Source of the DNA: Lactuca virosa
Taxonomy: Eukaryota > Streptophyta > Magnoliopsida > Asterales > Asteraceae
Assembly (NCBI GenBank): GCA_928212115.1
Contig: CAKMRJ010003334.1
Span: 99,770,223-99,834,222 of the forward strand
Direction of reading: 5' to 3'
Length of the DNA stretch: 64,000 bases
A program made the position numbers and the translations under genes. This document shows, piece after piece, positions 1-10,499 of this stretch. The stretch's first letter is position 1. Each line of letters opens with the position of its first letter. The notes under the pieces were generated by a model that was not told where the DNA came from, searched no databases, and saw nothing but the letters and a program-made list of their open reading frames with translations.

Positions 1-124
1 CAGTGTTCTCTCTTATCACTCAATCAAAAATCTCTGGAAGGTAAATATATAAAAGTTTAAAGTAAGACTACAGTTTTGGTATTGCCACTTTTGCCCTATT
101 TTAGGAAATCAAATTCTCTCTCTG

Positions 125-132
125 TATATATA
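125..132 (+). promoter_or_regulatory. TATA-like box upstream of the ALOG gene
   Basis: An 8-base TATATATA lies 161 bases before the ATG of the gene at 293. That leaves room for a 5' leader of roughly 130 bases. The position fits a core promoter, but the region is AT-rich, so a chance match is possible. Confidence 0.35.
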
Positions 133-153
133 CTATTCTTGTGATTAGAAAGG

Positions 154-287
154 AAACCCTAGAAATACAATATCATTTAAAAAGATACCCAAAAAAGAAA
201 GAGAAAGAGACATACATCAGTCTTAGATCTTCCCGAAAGTATCAAAATTTACCAAAACCCTAAGGATCAAGAAGTAAAAAACCCTAA
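154..287 (+). promoter_or_regulatory. Three telo-box motifs in the 5' leader of the ALOG gene
   Basis: The motif AAACCCTA occurs at 154-161, 255-262 and 279-286. In plants this telo-box is common near transcription starts and in leaders of genes active in dividing tissue, and it can recruit TRB or Polycomb factors. That role here is inferred from the motif only. The last copy ends seven bases before the ATG. Confidence 0.4.
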
Positions 288-292
288 CTTGA

Positions 293-823
293 ATGGATCC
301 TTACTCAGAAAGCTATAGCAACAGTCCCCAAGATTCCGGTAGCTTCTCCACCGTTGCATCTGGCTCCTCCTCCACGTCTCCAGCAGTGGCCACCACCCCT
401 AGCCGCTACGAGAACCAGAAACGCCGAGATTGGAACACCTTCTGCCAGTACCTGAGAAACCACCATCCACCACTCTTTGTTTCACAATGCAGTGGTGCAA
501 ATGTGCTTGAATTCCTTTGTTACCTTGACCAGTTTGGAAAGACTAAGGTTCATAACTTGATATGTCCGTTTTATGGGCATCCAACCCCGCCCGGCCCTTG
601 TCCTTGTCCACTGCGACAAGCTTGGGGTAGTCTGGATGCTCTGATTGGCCGTCTTAGGGCGGCTTATGAGGAGAACGGTGGTTCTCCTGAGACGAACCCT
701 TTTGGAGTTCGAGCCGTGAGGCTTTACCTTCGAGAGGTTCGTGATTTGCAATCAAAAGCAAGAGGGATCAGCTACGAGAAGAAGAAACGAAAACGGTTGC
801 CTCCACAAGGTGATGTTTCATGA
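293..823 (+). CDS. LSH: ALOG-domain nuclear protein, LSH3/LSH4-like
   Basis: A single-exon 176-residue protein of the plant ALOG family (Arabidopsis LSH, rice G1). Members act in the nucleus as transcriptional regulators at organ boundaries and meristems. Residues 1-37 are a Ser/Thr-rich variable tail. The ALOG domain spans about 38-165 and starts RYENQKRRDWNTF. It keeps the core FGKTKVH, the Cys/His zinc-ribbon insert (CPFYGH through CPCPL) and QAWGSLDALIGRLRAA. A basic nuclear signal KKKRKR is at 163-168. Length and the single exon fit the family. The ATG at 293 is the first in frame with the domain and has G at +4. The RYENQ, ENGGSPETNPFG and YEKKKRKR wording is closest to LSH3/LSH4 as I remember them. 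Two cysteines are unusual: TFCQYL, where G is typical, and EFLCYLDQ, where R is typical. This is the only intact host gene in the window; its regulation is not readable beyond the upstream motifs. Confidence 0.93.
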   Translation: MDPYSESYSNSPQDSGSFSTVASGSSSTSPAVATTPSRYENQKRRDWNTFCQYLRNHHPPLFVSQCSGANVLEFLCYLDQFGKTKVHNLICPFYGHPTPPGPCPCPLRQAWGSLDALIGRLRAAYEENGGSPETNPFGVRAVRLYLREVRDLQSKARGISYEKKKRKRLPPQGDVS

Positions 824-1941
<1,118 letters not shown>

Positions 1942-2031
1942 TTTAGAACCATCCATTATATATATACATATCAATCTATGAAAAATACATTGTTACAACA
2001 ACATATAATGAAACCAATGAAAACATAATAA

Positions 2032-2077
2032 ACACATCATTTTAGATTAAACTATATAAATAACTTTTATAATATAT

Positions 2078-2114
<37 letters not shown>

Positions 2115-2247
2115 TTCAATAGAAAATACATAACTAGATCACCATCTATATGCCGGAAGCAATGATCAAATAACACGAATCCATTTCTTTATTAATAAGT
2201 AATTTATTATAAAAGTTATTTATGTAGTTTAATCTAAAATGATGTGT
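2032..2247. mobile_element. Small inverted-repeat (MITE-like) element
   Basis: Arms 2032-2073 and 2206-2247 are 42 bases each and complementary apart from one position. About 130 bases lie between them, including an AT microsatellite (2072-2114). There is no coding capacity. The size and long terminal inverted repeats fit a foldback or MITE element; no clear target duplication is visible, so the family is not assigned. Confidence 0.6.
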
Positions 2248-2346
2248 TGGAAAAAATAGAAGTATATTATTTGTATTTTTTTCTGTTCAGCGGACCGTTA
2301 AATAATATATAAATGACATGATTTGTAAAATAAATATTTGAGAAAA

Positions 2347-2446
<100 letters not shown>

Positions 2447-2470
2447 TCAAGATCAAATAAGAAGGAAAAT

Positions 2471-2786
2471 TTTGGTAGGAATGTAAGAAGTTTTTTTTCT
2501 ATATATTTTTTTAACGAACAAACAAAATGAATCATTAGATGATTCACAAGAAAAAAATTCCCAGAAAAACATATTCATGATTCATTTTTAAGTAAATTAA
2601 GAAAAAATTTTACTTTTATAACAATTTTAGTGAATAACAACAAAATCATTGTATAAATAAATCATCGAGATGTTTTTTTGAGATTTTTTTTTTGTCAATC
2701 ATGTTATTTTTGATTCATCTAATGATTCATTTGTTTTGTTCGTCAAAAAAATATTTAGAAAAAAACTTCTTCCCTTCCTACCGAAA
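2471..2786. mobile_element. Second inverted-repeat (MITE-like) element
   Basis: Arms of about 76 bases (2471-2546 and 2711-2786) are imperfect inverted copies. They share the phrases GGTAGGAA, AGAAGTTTTTTT, GACGAACAA (left arm AACGAACAA) and ATGAATCATTAGATGA. The spacer is about 165 bases and non-coding. The element sits between two TA microsatellites (ending 2446 and starting 2801), so insertion into a TA-rich site is likely. Superfamily not assigned. Confidence 0.6.
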
Positions 2787-2797
2787 AAAAAATTTAT

Positions 2798-2800
<3 letters not shown>

Positions 2801-2846
<46 letters not shown>
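2801..2846. repeat. (AT)n microsatellite
   Basis: A 46-base AT run just to the right of the inverted-repeat element ending at 2786. Confidence 0.95.
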
Positions 2847-2851
<5 letters not shown>

Positions 2852-2938
2852 GGTTGAAAGATTGAAAATATAAATCATAGAAAAAACCTTTCATTGTATT
2901 AACTTAGAACATTAGAATTAATTTGTCAATCAAGTTAT

Positions 2939-3150
2939 GGGCGTGTTCGATACGGAACGTTTGAGAGCTTCTAGCTTCTAGCGTTTTATAAAACGCTTCG
3001 TTTTAAACAGAAAGTCTCGTTCGACACTACAAGCTTCTAGCGTTTAATTTAAACAAAACGCTCCAACTTCAAATGCTACTTCATGTAGCGTTTAACAAAA
3101 CGCTACAAGCTGCAAACTACTCGCTACCAACTATTTGGCCGAACACGCCC
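2939..3150. mobile_element. 212-bp MITE with GGGCGTGTTCG terminal inverted repeats
   Basis: It starts GGGCGTGTTCG (2939-2949) and ends with the exact reverse complement (3140-3150). TAT on both sides is a candidate 3-bp target duplication. The inside is full of short palindromic phrases around AGCGTTTTATAAAACGCT and related forms, so the strand folds heavily on itself. The ends and size resemble Tourist-like (PIF/Harbinger) MITEs, although that group usually shows TAA or TTA duplications. Confidence 0.65.
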
Positions 3151-4196
3151 TATATTTTTGTACAACAATTCAAATAGAGATCAAATATATAAAAGAAAAT
3201 TAATTATAGAGATCAAATATATATAAGAAAATCAACACATACGTTGTTGTTTCGTGCGTATAAAATGACTAGCTCATTTGATAGAGCTGAAAGTCTCTTA
3301 GATTAAAAGTTTCAACTTCCGGCAAAAATCGGGTTTAGCGACGGATTTCCGACGAATATGAGCGTCGGAAATTGCCCCGTTATCTAAAAGTGAACGTAAA
3401 TAAATTAACTTACTTTATAAATTTAACTTTTAATACTAACCAGCCATTAAAAAAAAAGTTAAAAGTTAAAAATATGTTGTTACAACCTATGACTAAAATC
3501 CACTTCAACTACTCCATATTATTTTTATTGTTTAAAATATAAGATATTTTAGCATCTCCAATAGATGCTGTATTTAATAATGGTACGGATGTATATTTAT
3601 ATTAAATCAACAAAATCAAAATAACTGTTTAGGAACAGTTTAATTTTCTTTACATTAATTATTTACCTAACATTTGAAGATTCTTTTGGAAAAAATATTA
3701 AATAAAAGTGATAATATAGTTGGGCTAATCATATAAAAACATTATACTTTGTCATATTTATCTATTTAATTGTAATATAATAAATTATGTTAAAAAGTCA
3801 TATAATTTCAGATCATCCCAACCATTATGACATATAAATTTTGATTTTTCACCTTTTTATTAATTAAATAAGTATTTGTATCTTCAAAATTCATCGCAGC
3901 CGCTATCATGTTTTTTTTAATGAGGGCTTATATCTATTGAAAAAATATATTAAAATTTATAATCGGTTATCTCATATGAACATACATTTATATTAATATA
4001 TGTCAATGCCAAATCGTAAAGTTTTTTTTTCTTTGTTGAAGAATCATCAGTGGCAACTTCTATGATTTAGATACGATTTTTTAGGTTAAAAAAATATTCA
4101 ATATTGGTTTCTTTGTATTGAAAAATCAAACCTCAAAATTCGATTTCTATAACATAGTGTGCAGGTGCAATTTTCATGCAAAAACACGAATTATTT
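3151..4196. other. AT-rich intergenic or old transposon DNA
   Basis: No gene found. A phrase GCGACGGATTTCCGACG near 3340 resembles terminal sequence of other DNA transposons but has no visible partner end. The remainder is low-complexity AT-rich DNA. Confidence 0.5.
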
Positions 4197-4273
4197 TGTA
4201 ACACTCATTTCGCATATTAGATCTGTAGATGGTATAAAGGGAGTCAAAGACATGGTTTTTGAAGAAAACCATA

Positions 4274-4377
4274 TGTCATGACGTGACATGAAGGATGTCA
4301 CGACGTGACATAACAAATATGTGAATGTGTTTCTGGATGGATGTCACGACGTGACAAAGGTATGGTCACGACGTGAC
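4274..4377 (+). repeat. Four copies of the dyad GTCACGACGTGAC in the solo LTR
   Basis: Copies lie at 4274-4288 (one C-to-T change), 4296-4310, 4342-4356 and 4365-4377. Arms GTCAC and GTGAC flank a GAC centre. The single change is of the CpG-decay type. Decayed forms of the same motif appear in the LTR at about 21610-21660. Confidence 0.85.
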
Positions 4378-5029
4378 AATAACTATAGCCCAAACCCATG
4401 ATCTTTTAACGTTTTCTTCGTATTTAAACCCCTAACCCCAGAATTAGAGCATCATTTCCAGCATCCATCACCCCCTACAACCTTCAAGTAAACCCTACTC
4501 CTCCATTGTTGATTGTGAAACTCCTTTTTAGTGATTTTAAGCCTTGAAGAAAAAGAGAATGCGTTTTGGTGCATCATCTCAGTTAGCAAGTCACTCCCTC
4601 ATCATCTTTAGCTGCTTTAGGACCATTGTAAGTCCTCAAGTTTATGACTTTTTAGCTCAAGCATGTTAGATCTAGAGTTTTGCCCACTTTTTTTAATGAT
4701 TGAGGAAGTTTGAATGTTGGAAACTCATAAAGTTGGCAACTTTATGAGTTGTTGAGTGTTAGGACGAAAAACGAGATGACGAGTGGTCCATGTTTGCTGT
4801 ATAGGTGACCTGTAGTGTTGGTTATTGGATCTATAATCGATGATGTTATCTTCTAGACTACGACGCGAGTTTTTTCACTACACTTTGTAGTGCAGTATGT
4901 GTCCTTGTGTGTAGGATGTTGGTACACTATAGTGATCTGTTAGATTTGGTAGATCTGTATGTTTACACGTGGTTGCTTGTTATTGTTTTGTGTATAGTAT
5001 GGTTGGGTTGAGGTTGTACTGCTTTGTGA

Positions 5030-5262
5030 TGTAAGCCAACAAACTCGGGAGCAATCCAGTCATAAATTGAGGGTCGGGAGGGGGCAATCTAGTCTTATGT
5101 TGTGGCCTCGGGAGTAATCTAGTCATAAGTTGAGGGACGGGAAGGGAAATCTAGTCTTATATTGTAGGCCTAGAGGGCAATCATATCTTAAGATGTGGGC
5201 TCAAGGGCAATCCAGTCTTTATGGGTGTGGGTATGGGGGCAATACAGTCCTTGTTACTGTGG
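5030..5262 (+). repeat. Degenerate minisatellite of about 30 bp in the solo LTR
   Basis: Units of the form GGGCAATCCAGTCATAAGTTG recur about seven times with drift. It occupies the position where G1 and G5 LTRs carry their own, differently worded arrays. No hairpin is evident in this version. Confidence 0.7.
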
Positions 5263-5780
5263 TCCCGGTGGGTATGCATTGTATATGTATTGTTGTGTAG
5301 GGTATTTTGGGGGAACTCACTAAGTTTTGACTTACAATTATGAATTTCAATGTTTTCATGTACTTCCGATGATCGGGGCAAGGCAAAGGCGTGATTGTAC
5401 ACATCCTCCTACTGACTTATGTTTTGAAAGATTATTTTGATACTCTAAATTCTATAGATTTGATTTCAAAACAATGTTTGATTATCTTATGGTTTATAAA
5501 AATATCTTTTAAAAATGGGAAAAATAATTCTCATGACTTTTGGGATGTTACACATTTCTATAACATAGAGTAAAAAATGTTAATTTTTTATTCGGATTGG
5601 TTCAGTTTCCTTTAATCATTCGATTTTTTCCATTAAAACGAACTTACCCACAAAAATTATATATTTAAAAGCCAAAAATCAGTAGCAAAAACTCTCCCTA
5701 CTCAATACAACAAAATTATGAAAATTTGGTTGTTAAACCGATAAAAATAACAAAATATAGTGATTTACTGTTATTTACAA

Positions 5781-6102
5781 TGTTCTTATATAAGGAAGAA
5801 AGGTGGTTACATCCATTTTGGCGCCAAAAATGGTAATTAGAAAGGTGGTTCCCCTTGACCATGCCAGGGGAACCACCCCTTGAAACCACCGATAGGGGCT
5901 CTACCCCTTAGACCCCGCAAGGGGCGCTGCCCCTAGACCCCACCGGGGGAGGTTCCCCCGAACCCCCTATTCCCAAATTTCCATTTATCACTTTAAGTGT
6001 GCACCACATACTTCCAGTATCGGTGAGAAAATAAAACTCAGTCTATCTCAATATTAATAATAACTACACTATAATATATTGATAACACTAAAATCACCAA
6101 CA
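5781..6102 (-). repeat. Probable 3' LTR of a decayed Copia element (Copia C)
   Basis: On the minus strand the LTR starts TGTTGGTGATTTTAG right after a purine-rich tract (complement of 6103-6113), as expected of a polypurine tract next to a 3' LTR. The left edge TGTTCTTATATAAGG at 5781 is my best guess for the other end. It carries three GC-rich hairpins at 5894-5960. The matching 5' LTR is not in view. Confidence 0.5.
5894..5960. repeat. Three GC hairpins, 5-bp stems and 5-nt loops, 25-26 bp apart
   Basis: AGGGG-CTCTA-CCCCT (5894-5908), AGGGG-CGCTG-CCCCT (5920-5934) and GGGGG-AGGTT-CCCCC (5945-5959, extendable by a C-G pair). Similar GACCCC linkers separate them. They stand out as a GC island in AT-rich DNA. 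Confidence 0.85.
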
Positions 6103-6609
6103 TTCCTCCCGAATTTTTGTGTAATCCTTAATTAACTAAAAACAAACACAAAACCAAGCTCATGCATAAATGAAAATGTCTTCAAGATTGAATTTTCATA
6201 TTAATATAATACGCATTTCAAATACTCGAGAATCATGGTGTCCTAAGGATTAAACCATTCAACTCATTTAAGTAACTGAAGATATTGTACACATAAGTTT
6301 ACATAATATCTAAGGTTTCATACTTGACACTATTACAACCATGTGTCCTATCAATTCACGAGTGCATAAAAGCCTAACCCGTGCTTTCTGAAGCGACAAC
6401 ACTTCACACTCATATAGGTAGTCCTTCTATATCATGCATTTGTTAATGCACTTTTTCAAAAGAGATATTAAGAAATTAATCAACCTACTTTAAATCTATA
6501 GGTTATGCGCACATACCTTGGGATGTAATAACATAAATGTGCTCCAATCTCCACAATCAATCTTTCCACATTGAATTCAACTTATGGCATTGTATTGGAA
6601 GGGAATTAG

Positions 6610-8219
6610 GTATCTCACCCATAGAGATACCAAGTGGGCATTAAACCCATCCATATAACTAACTTCTTTACCAAGTCTCTATATAACCCATTCTTCAAGT
6701 GATCAACTAAATTCTATTGAGATCGAACAAACTCAACAAAAAGGATACTATGAGTAATGAGCTCTTGTACCATACTATGCCTAACACCCAAATGTCACGA
6801 ATTTCCATTATACACTTGACTGTAAGCCTTTACCAAGGTGGCATCACTATTATAGTATATAGAAATAGGTGATATAGGCTTTGGCCATAAAGAACTTTCA
6901 TAGATCAAATTCCTCAACCATTATGCTTCTTTTGTAGCAACTATAAGGGCTACAAATTTAGATTCCATAGTTGAATTTGTGATGCATGTTTGATTCTTAG
7001 AAGCCCGTGAAATGACACATCCACCAAGAAGAAACACACAACCACTTGTAAAAGAGTGGTCTCCAACATTTGTAATCCAACTAGCATCTGGATATCCTTC
7101 TATGACAGAAGGATACCCTAAATAAGTCAAACAATAATCCATGATTTTCTTAAGATACTTCAACACCCTCCTTGCTGATTGCCAATGATGAGTACTAGGA
7201 TTTCTAGTAAATTTACTAAGATTGTAGAAAATGAAATATCATGCCTTGTGTTGGTCATATCATACATCAAACATCCAATGGACTTTAAATATTCAAGTTG
7301 TGAAAATGCTTCACTCGTATCTGGCATAAGTTTGATACTTGGGTCAAAAGAAGTAGTCATAGGAGAACAATCTGAACAATTGAACATATTAAGTACTTTC
7401 TCAATGTAATGAGACTGTCAAATTGAGATTCCTTGATGTTCACTTTTGATTCTTATTCTAAGAATCACTTATGCATCAACATATCATCCACATATAAGCA
7501 TATGATCACTCTTTTACCAGACTCATCAAATTTAATATATACATTTGTCTGATTGATTCAACTTGAAACCATGCGACAAGACAACATCATCATACTTTTG
7601 ATACCATTGTTTTGGTGCTTGTTTCAGCCTATACAATGATTTAACTAACTTTCACACCTTATGATCATTTCCAGGCATAACAAAACCCTTATGTTGTTTC
7701 ATGTATACCTGTTCCTCTAAATCACCATTAAAGAATACTGTTTTAACATCCATTTGGTGACTGACTAAATTATGAATTGCAACTAAGGCAATCAACAATC
7801 TAATGGCAGATATATGAGAAACAATAGCATAAGTATCAAAGTAGTCAATGCCAGGTCACTGTTTAAAACCTTGAATAACCAATCAAGCTTTAAACATGTC
7901 AATTAATCCATAAACTTTCATCTTCCTTTTGAAAATCCACTTGGAACCCAAAGGCTTGCATCCAGGAGGAAGGTCAGATAATACCTACATATTACTTCCC
8001 ATAACATCATTTATTGATTCTTTCCAGAATGCAACATCTTGAGATTTCATTGCATCATCATATGTTTTAGTATCTTCTAATATTAAAACAATATGAATAT
8101 TGTCATGTAATCTCATCTCTAGAACCCTCAACTAGGTAAAGTTGAAAATCATTACCAAATGATTTGTCTTTCCTTTGTCTTTTGCTTCTTCTAATTTTAT
8201 GTGATTCATTTGAATTAGG
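6610..8219 (-). pseudogene. Copia C pol remnant: reverse transcriptase and RNase H
   Basis: Minus-strand reading gives Copia polymerase fragments in several frames. From the N-terminal side there is a linker ending KSFGNDFQLYLVE (near 8160), the catalytic ICLYVDDMLMH (about 7470-7515) and the RT end LEYLKSIGCLMYDMTNTRHDISF (7160-7387). RNase H follows with GYPDASWITN and ESKFVALIVATKEA (6921-7166), and then YSQVYNGNS and GVRHSMVQELITH (about 6750-6850). Stops and frameshifts separate the pieces, so it is dead. Gag, protease and integrase are missing because the element is cut by Copia E's LTR at 8220. The 6103-6600 stretch between pol and the LTR is non-coding. Confidence 0.85.
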
Positions 8220-9020
8220 TGTTGGATTAATGTGTCTAAGGTCCTAACTAAATTGGTATAATGTTGATGAATAAAAGTGAAGCTCTTTTTGGTTTGCTCT
8301 CATAACCAAGAAATTGCTTAGATTGATTTTAGAGAGAGATAAATGTTTTATTAATATATTATATGACTAATATATTAATTAGAAATAGTTATAAATAATT
8401 TAAAATTAATCAGAATTATTTAGAATTAATTCTGGGTTAATTAGAATTAATTAAAAGTTAAGGACTATAGTTGTAATTGTTCAAAAGTTGAGCAGAGGAC
8501 ATGTTCTAGAACCCTCCTGTGTGGTAGGGTTTTAAGGCTCCTATTGGAGTCTTCTGGAAGCCTTCATGAAGATAATTAAGGGACTAGATAATTACCTTAT
8601 TTGAAATAATATTATTTTATGTTCAAATTAGGGTTTCTAGGGGTTTCCTAATCAGCTATAAATACATCCCTACACTTGGAATTTTCGGACATGCTTTTCT
8701 AAGAGACCATAGCCGAAAATTTGGTACCTTTCCCCTCTCTCTTAAATCTTCTAGAGTTCTTGTGTTATGGGTGTGGACCATTAGAGGGTTGCACACAATT
8801 GAAGCAAGTTTTCAAGAAACTATTGGATTGATCAAAGGGTTTGTTTACAATAACAAATCATAGGTATGTAATTATCCTTGTGAATTTCGATTTCTATTAG
8901 GGTTAGAGTTTTGTTGTTCAATAGTATGTTGCTTTAATAGAGTTATGTCATAGATCAAATTAGGTTGCATGTACCCTTAAGAGTTTAAGGTATTTTCCGC
9001 ATTATTACATGTACTACCCA
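8220..9020 (+). repeat. 5' LTR of Copia E
   Basis: It begins TGTTGGATTAATGTGTCTAAG and ends ACTACCCA, followed four bases later by a primer-binding site. The start nearly matches the LTR start of Copia B read on its sense strand (TGTTGGATTAATGTCTAAG), so E and B belong to related lineages. A TATAAATA-like box lies near 8660. No second E LTR is seen, so the element is truncated on its right side. Confidence 0.8.
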
Positions 9021-9024
9021 TAAG

Positions 9025-9036
9025 TGGTATCAGAGC
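9025..9036 (+). other. Primer-binding site of Copia E (initiator Met tRNA)
   Basis: TGGTATCAGAGC complements the 3' end of initiator methionine tRNA, the usual primer of plant Copia elements. It sets the sense strand of E as plus. Confidence 0.85.
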
Positions 9037-9116
9037 ATTAGGTTGTCTAACAATTGAATGTGCATAAACTGAACTTGAACAATTGACGGAAAATAGAATC
9101 AACATTATGTTTCGTC

Positions 9117-9210
9117 GCCACGTTGTGGGCTCTTCTGCCACGTCGTGGCCAACTGTCTGATCCACGTATTTTTCTTCTGCCACAACATGGAGTTTATCTG
9201 CCATGTCGTG
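9117..9210 (+). repeat. CCACGNCGTGG-type dyads in the Copia E leader
   Basis: A full copy CCACGTCGTGG is at 9138-9148. Decayed copies are at 9118-9128 (CCACGTTGTGG), 9180-9190 (CCACAACATGG) and 9201-9210 (CCATGTCGTG). All changes are of the C-to-T or G-to-A type expected from methylated CpG. Confidence 0.75.
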
Positions 9211-9473
9211 CGGGACCTCTTGTTCATCGATTTTTTTTGTGATAATTAAGATCTAGATTAGGATAATTACATTTAAATATATTATTTTAATTGTATAAAA
9301 TCTGAATATTTAAATTGGTAATCCGATCTCCTAATATCTAGAATCTTTGAATTATCCTCATGATTTAATTAAATTTAATTATTTGATTAATTAAAAAAGA
9401 TTAACTTCGAAATTGTTAATATAAACTTATGAACTTTATGTTAAATGTTAAAAATACACCCTTATACTTATAT

Positions 9474-9534
<61 letters not shown>

Positions 9535-9848
9535 AAGTTAATACTATATGTATAAAATGAGTCGGTTGAATTGCTAGTATGCCTCATTCACGAAGCAATG
9601 CTATAAAAAGGGTATAAGAAAACGAACTATAAAATGGTCGTTAAATAGTTGTATATTCTCACCCACCGATCTCCTATGTGGTGGAGGATCGTTAGCAGAA
9701 CGGGTTCAATAGGACATAACCTCATTAAAAAATATAATGTTATAAAGTAATAAAACCTTTTTTTATAAAAATTTCCGGTCTAGTTACTTTAAGGAAAGTG
9801 TGAAAGTGTATGCTAATCCATAAAAACGCACATCAATCTTTATTAGTC

Positions 9849-9884
9849 GTTAGTGGAGCGTGTGTGGTTAACCACCACACTAAC
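9849..9884 (+). ncRNA. Leader stem-loop 1 of Copia E
   Basis: A 7-bp stem GTTAGTG/CACTAAC (9849-9855 with 9878-9884) encloses a loop of exactly 22 nt containing GAGCGTGTGTGGTTAACC. The palindrome GGTTAACC lies inside the loop. Copia A and B carry the same structure with other stem sequences. This is a predicted cis-acting RNA element, not a separate transcript. Confidence 0.7.
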
Positions 9885-9932
9885 TAGCGACCATAAAGTT
9901 GAAATAATGGCACAAATCAAAAATTATTATCA

Positions 9933-9968
9933 ATTAATAGAGCGTGAGAGGTTTACCAACACATTAAT
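9933..9968 (+). ncRNA. Leader stem-loop 2 of Copia E
   Basis: Stem ATTAATA/CATTAAT (six pairs plus one A-C mismatch next to the loop) with a 22-nt loop starting GAGCGTGAGAGGTTTACC. It starts 84 nt after stem-loop 1. The loop palindrome has one change (GGTTTACC). Confidence 0.6.
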
Positions 9969-9988
9969 TTGAGTTCATAAAAGATATT

Positions 9989-10485
9989 TGTTAGTCCCTA
10001 AATTGCTTGTGTATCAATCAGATTCGTTTGATGGTGCGGAATCCCAATCAAACGGATGATGTCAGATCAAACAGAAGAGAAGGAGAAGAAGAATATGATG
10101 AATCTTGTATGTATTGATTATGAATGAAGATCCGTATACAAGATTCACACACACTAACATACACTCTCTTTTCTCTCTCTTTTTCTCTCTAGAACACCTT
10201 GAGTTTCACACACTTAAGCTCTCCTAGTCTATGTGTTCATCAATCCATTCCTCACACCCCTCACCCCCTATATATACTCGACTGGGCCGCAAACTGGGTT
10301 TACGGCCGTAAACGGAGTTTACGGTCGTAAACACCCATTGGGCCGTAAACAGAGTTTACGGTCGTAAACCTGTTTACGGCCGTAAACACTATCTGGCTGT
10401 AAACCTGACCATAAACACATATAATATTACAGAAAATTACAATCAACTAGAAAAGCAAAGTATAAACCATATTTTTGACCCAACA
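9989..10485 (-). repeat. 3' LTR of Copia D
   Basis: Starts TGTTAGTCCC and ends GACCCAACA on the plus strand. The array of GTTTACGGCCGTAAAC dyads is at 10298-10387. Confidence 0.93.
10298..10387. repeat. Four 16-bp GTTTACG(G/T)(C)CGTAAAC dyads in the Copia D LTR
   Basis: Units at 10298-10313 (perfect palindrome), 10317-10332, 10354-10369 (both with one central T) and 10372-10387 (perfect). Further half-sites CCGTAAAC flank them. The same set is in the other LTR at about 15728-15850. Confidence 0.9.
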
Positions 10486-10499
10486 ATCTCCCCCCTTGG
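10486..10499 (-). other. Polypurine tract of Copia D
   Basis: The minus strand reads CCAAGGGGGGAGAT directly before the 3' LTR, the expected place and composition for priming plus-strand DNA synthesis. Confidence 0.8.

Larger units (their letters stand above)
4197..5552 (+). repeat. Gypsy-type solo LTR
   Basis: It begins TGTAACACTC and ends GATGTTACA, the TG...CA ends usual for this group. Flanking pentamers TATTT and CATTT differ at one base and probably represent an aged target duplication. In order it holds a block of TGTCACGACGTGACA dyads (4274-4377), a leader-like part, a minisatellite (about 5030-5262) and the block GGGGGAACTCACTAAG...GGCAAGGCAAAGGCGTGA (5312-5395). The same last block occurs in the other gypsy LTRs here (22.7, 34.0, 47.7, 57.3 and 61.3 kb). 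No internal domain adjoins it, so the internal part was probably lost by LTR-LTR recombination. Confidence 0.75.
9037..9988 (+). other. Leader of Copia E, up to the Copia D insertion
   Basis: Untranslated leader. In order it holds CCACGNCGTGG-type dyads (9117-9210), an AT microsatellite (9481-9530), a block shared with Copia A and B (CCTCATTCACGAAGC at 9582-9596; a GGTGGAGGATCGTTAGC phrase near 9680) and two stem-loops (9849-9884 and 9933-9968). Copia D interrupts it at 9989. The leader resumes at 15924 and reaches the gag ATG at 16240. Confidence 0.75.

Noticed and set aside
4141..5572. TTTCTATAACATAG on both sides of the 4.2-kb solo LTR as a long target duplication
   Set aside because: The left copy is about 40 bases away from the LTR edge, so it does not border the insertion; the adjacent TATTT/CATTT pair is a better candidate.
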